This document shows positions 6,293-7,024 of a stretch of DNA of 7,024 nt, piece after piece (position 1 is the first letter of the stretch; each line of letters opens with the position of its first letter). This stretch comes from Asaia bogorensis (GTDB lineage Bacteria > Pseudomonadota > Alphaproteobacteria > Acetobacterales > Acetobacteraceae), in the NCBI GenBank assembly GCA_945874515.1, contig CAMCHA010000132.1:1-7024 (forward strand), given 5' to 3'. The notes under the pieces were generated by a model. The model worked only from the letters and a program-made list of their open reading frames with translations, did no database searches and had not been told where the DNA came from. The translations under genes and the position numbers were made by a program.

Positions 6293-7024
6293 TCAGTCCA
6301 GCCTGATCCCCTCGGCCGCGATCAATTCCCGCATTTCAGCCCGCTCGGCGGCCAGGAATCGGGCGAAGGCTTCGGGGCCATCTGCGGCAGGCGTCAGGCC
6401 AAGCGCTTCCAGCCGGGGTGCCAAGGCCGGCTGTTCCACCGAATCCTTGGCGGCGGCGGCCAAGCGGGCAATCACCGGCGCCGGGGTGGCGGCGGGCGCC
6501 AAAAGCCCAAGCCAATCGCCCATCTGAAACCCCGCAAAACCCTGTTCGCTGATGGTCGGCAGCGCCGGGAAGACCGGGCTGCGCATAGGCGCGGAAAGCC
6601 CAAGGGCGCGGGCCTTGCCGTCCCGGATCAAAGGCGTGGCCAGCGCAAGCGAGGTAAAGCCGAAGGGCACATCACCACGCAACAACCCCGCCATCTGATC
6701 CGCCCCGCCGCGATAGGGGATATGCTCCCCTGCGATACCGGCGCGCCGCAGCAGGCTTGCCGCCGCCAAATGGGTGCGGGAACCGATGCCGACACTGCCA
6801 TACCGCGCCTCGGCCGGATTGGTACGAAGCCGCGCGAGCAAGGCGGGCAGATCTGCCACGCCATATTCGGCGCCTGTGATCAGAATGAGCGGCAGGGTGG
6901 CGAGCAGCGTGACGGGCGTGAGGTCCCGCACATAATCAAAGCCAAGCCCGCGCATCAGAAAGGGATTGACGGATTGTCCGCCGGAATCGAGCAGAATTGT
7001 CGCCCCATCCGGCGCGGCCTGCGC
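6293..7024 (-). CDS. Bug/TctC-family tripartite tricarboxylate transporter receptor, 3' part (5' end outside window)
   Basis: This is the C-terminal 243 residues of a Bug (TctC-like) periplasmic solute-binding protein, a family that captures carboxylates and related organic acids for TctAB-type transporters or acts as a sensor. The frame is open to the window edge. Members are about 320-330 residues, so roughly 80, including the signal peptide, lie outside. Numbered from the first visible codon: AAPDG at 3-7, DLTPVTLL at 34-41, YGSVGIGS at 75-82, HIPYRGG at 101-107, LPTISEQGF at 155-163 and DWLGLLAPAATP at 170-181, all standard family positions. An internal ATG at 6955 lies within the first lobe and is not the real start. 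No tctA or tctB membrane genes are in view; orphan receptors of this kind are common in hosts rich in Bug genes. The ligand cannot be predicted. Confidence 0.93.
   Translation of the reverse strand, partial: AQAAPDGATILLDSGGQSVNPFLMRGLGFDYVRDLTPVTLLATLPLILITGAEYGVADLPALLARLRTNPAEARYGSVGIGSRTHLAAASLLRRAGIAGEHIPYRGGADQMAGLLRGDVPFGFTSLALATPLIRDGKARALGLSAPMRSPVFPALPTISEQGFAGFQMGDWLGLLAPAATPAPVIARLAAAAKDSVEQPALAPRLEALGLTPAADGPEAFARFLAAERAEMRELIAAEGIRLD

Noticed and set aside
6953..6955. ATG at 6955 as the start of the Bug receptor
   Set aside because: Upstream codons to the window edge encode the family-typical AAPDG segment, and starting here would remove the signal peptide and part of lobe 1.

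Overview
The window is GC-rich, densely packed bacterial chromosome. The proteins have an alphaproteobacterial flavour: the elongation factor G has the family-typical [10 protein letters not shown] and EIAAKAxFREGM segments, and there is a Bug-type (TctC) solute receptor, a family greatly expanded in Acetobacteraceae and Burkholderiales. A soil or water Rhodospirillales/Acetobacteraceae-like organism is my best guess; this is inference from protein character, not a database match.

Layout. (1) Positions 1-1424, plus strand: the 3' part of a D-2-hydroxyacid dehydrogenase gene, joined by a 4-bp ATGA overlap to a kynurenine-formamidase-like alpha/beta hydrolase. This looks like a small catabolic operon. 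It ends at a strong hairpin (1444-1474) with A-runs and T-runs on its two sides, which can serve both converging transcripts. (2) Positions 1498-3579, minus strand: a full-length elongation factor G gene (fusA), standing alone rather than beside rpsL, rpsG or tuf. Its GTG start is fixed by a GGAGG site, and a terminator-like hairpin sits just upstream of that site. (3) Positions 3580-3789: a divergent intergenic region. (4) Positions 3790-6284, plus strand: a DUF1800 gene and a DUF1501 gene, again joined by an ATGA overlap; the second has a twin-arginine signal peptide. This is a recurring bacterial gene pair of unknown biochemical role. (5) Positions 6293-7024, minus strand: a Bug/TctC-type periplasmic substrate-binding protein whose 5' end is outside the window.

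How the parts relate. The dehydrogenase and hydrolase are probably co-translated, and so are the DUF1800 and DUF1501 proteins. EF-G is a translation factor with no evident functional link to its neighbours. The receptor could supply organic acids to pathways like the one at the left edge, but nothing in the sequence ties them together.

I see no RNA genes, mobile elements, CRISPR arrays or phage genes. The most notable points are the isolated EF-G with unusual residues around its switch regions, the hairpin in its leader, and the coupled DUF1800-DUF1501 pair. I found no convincing new system.
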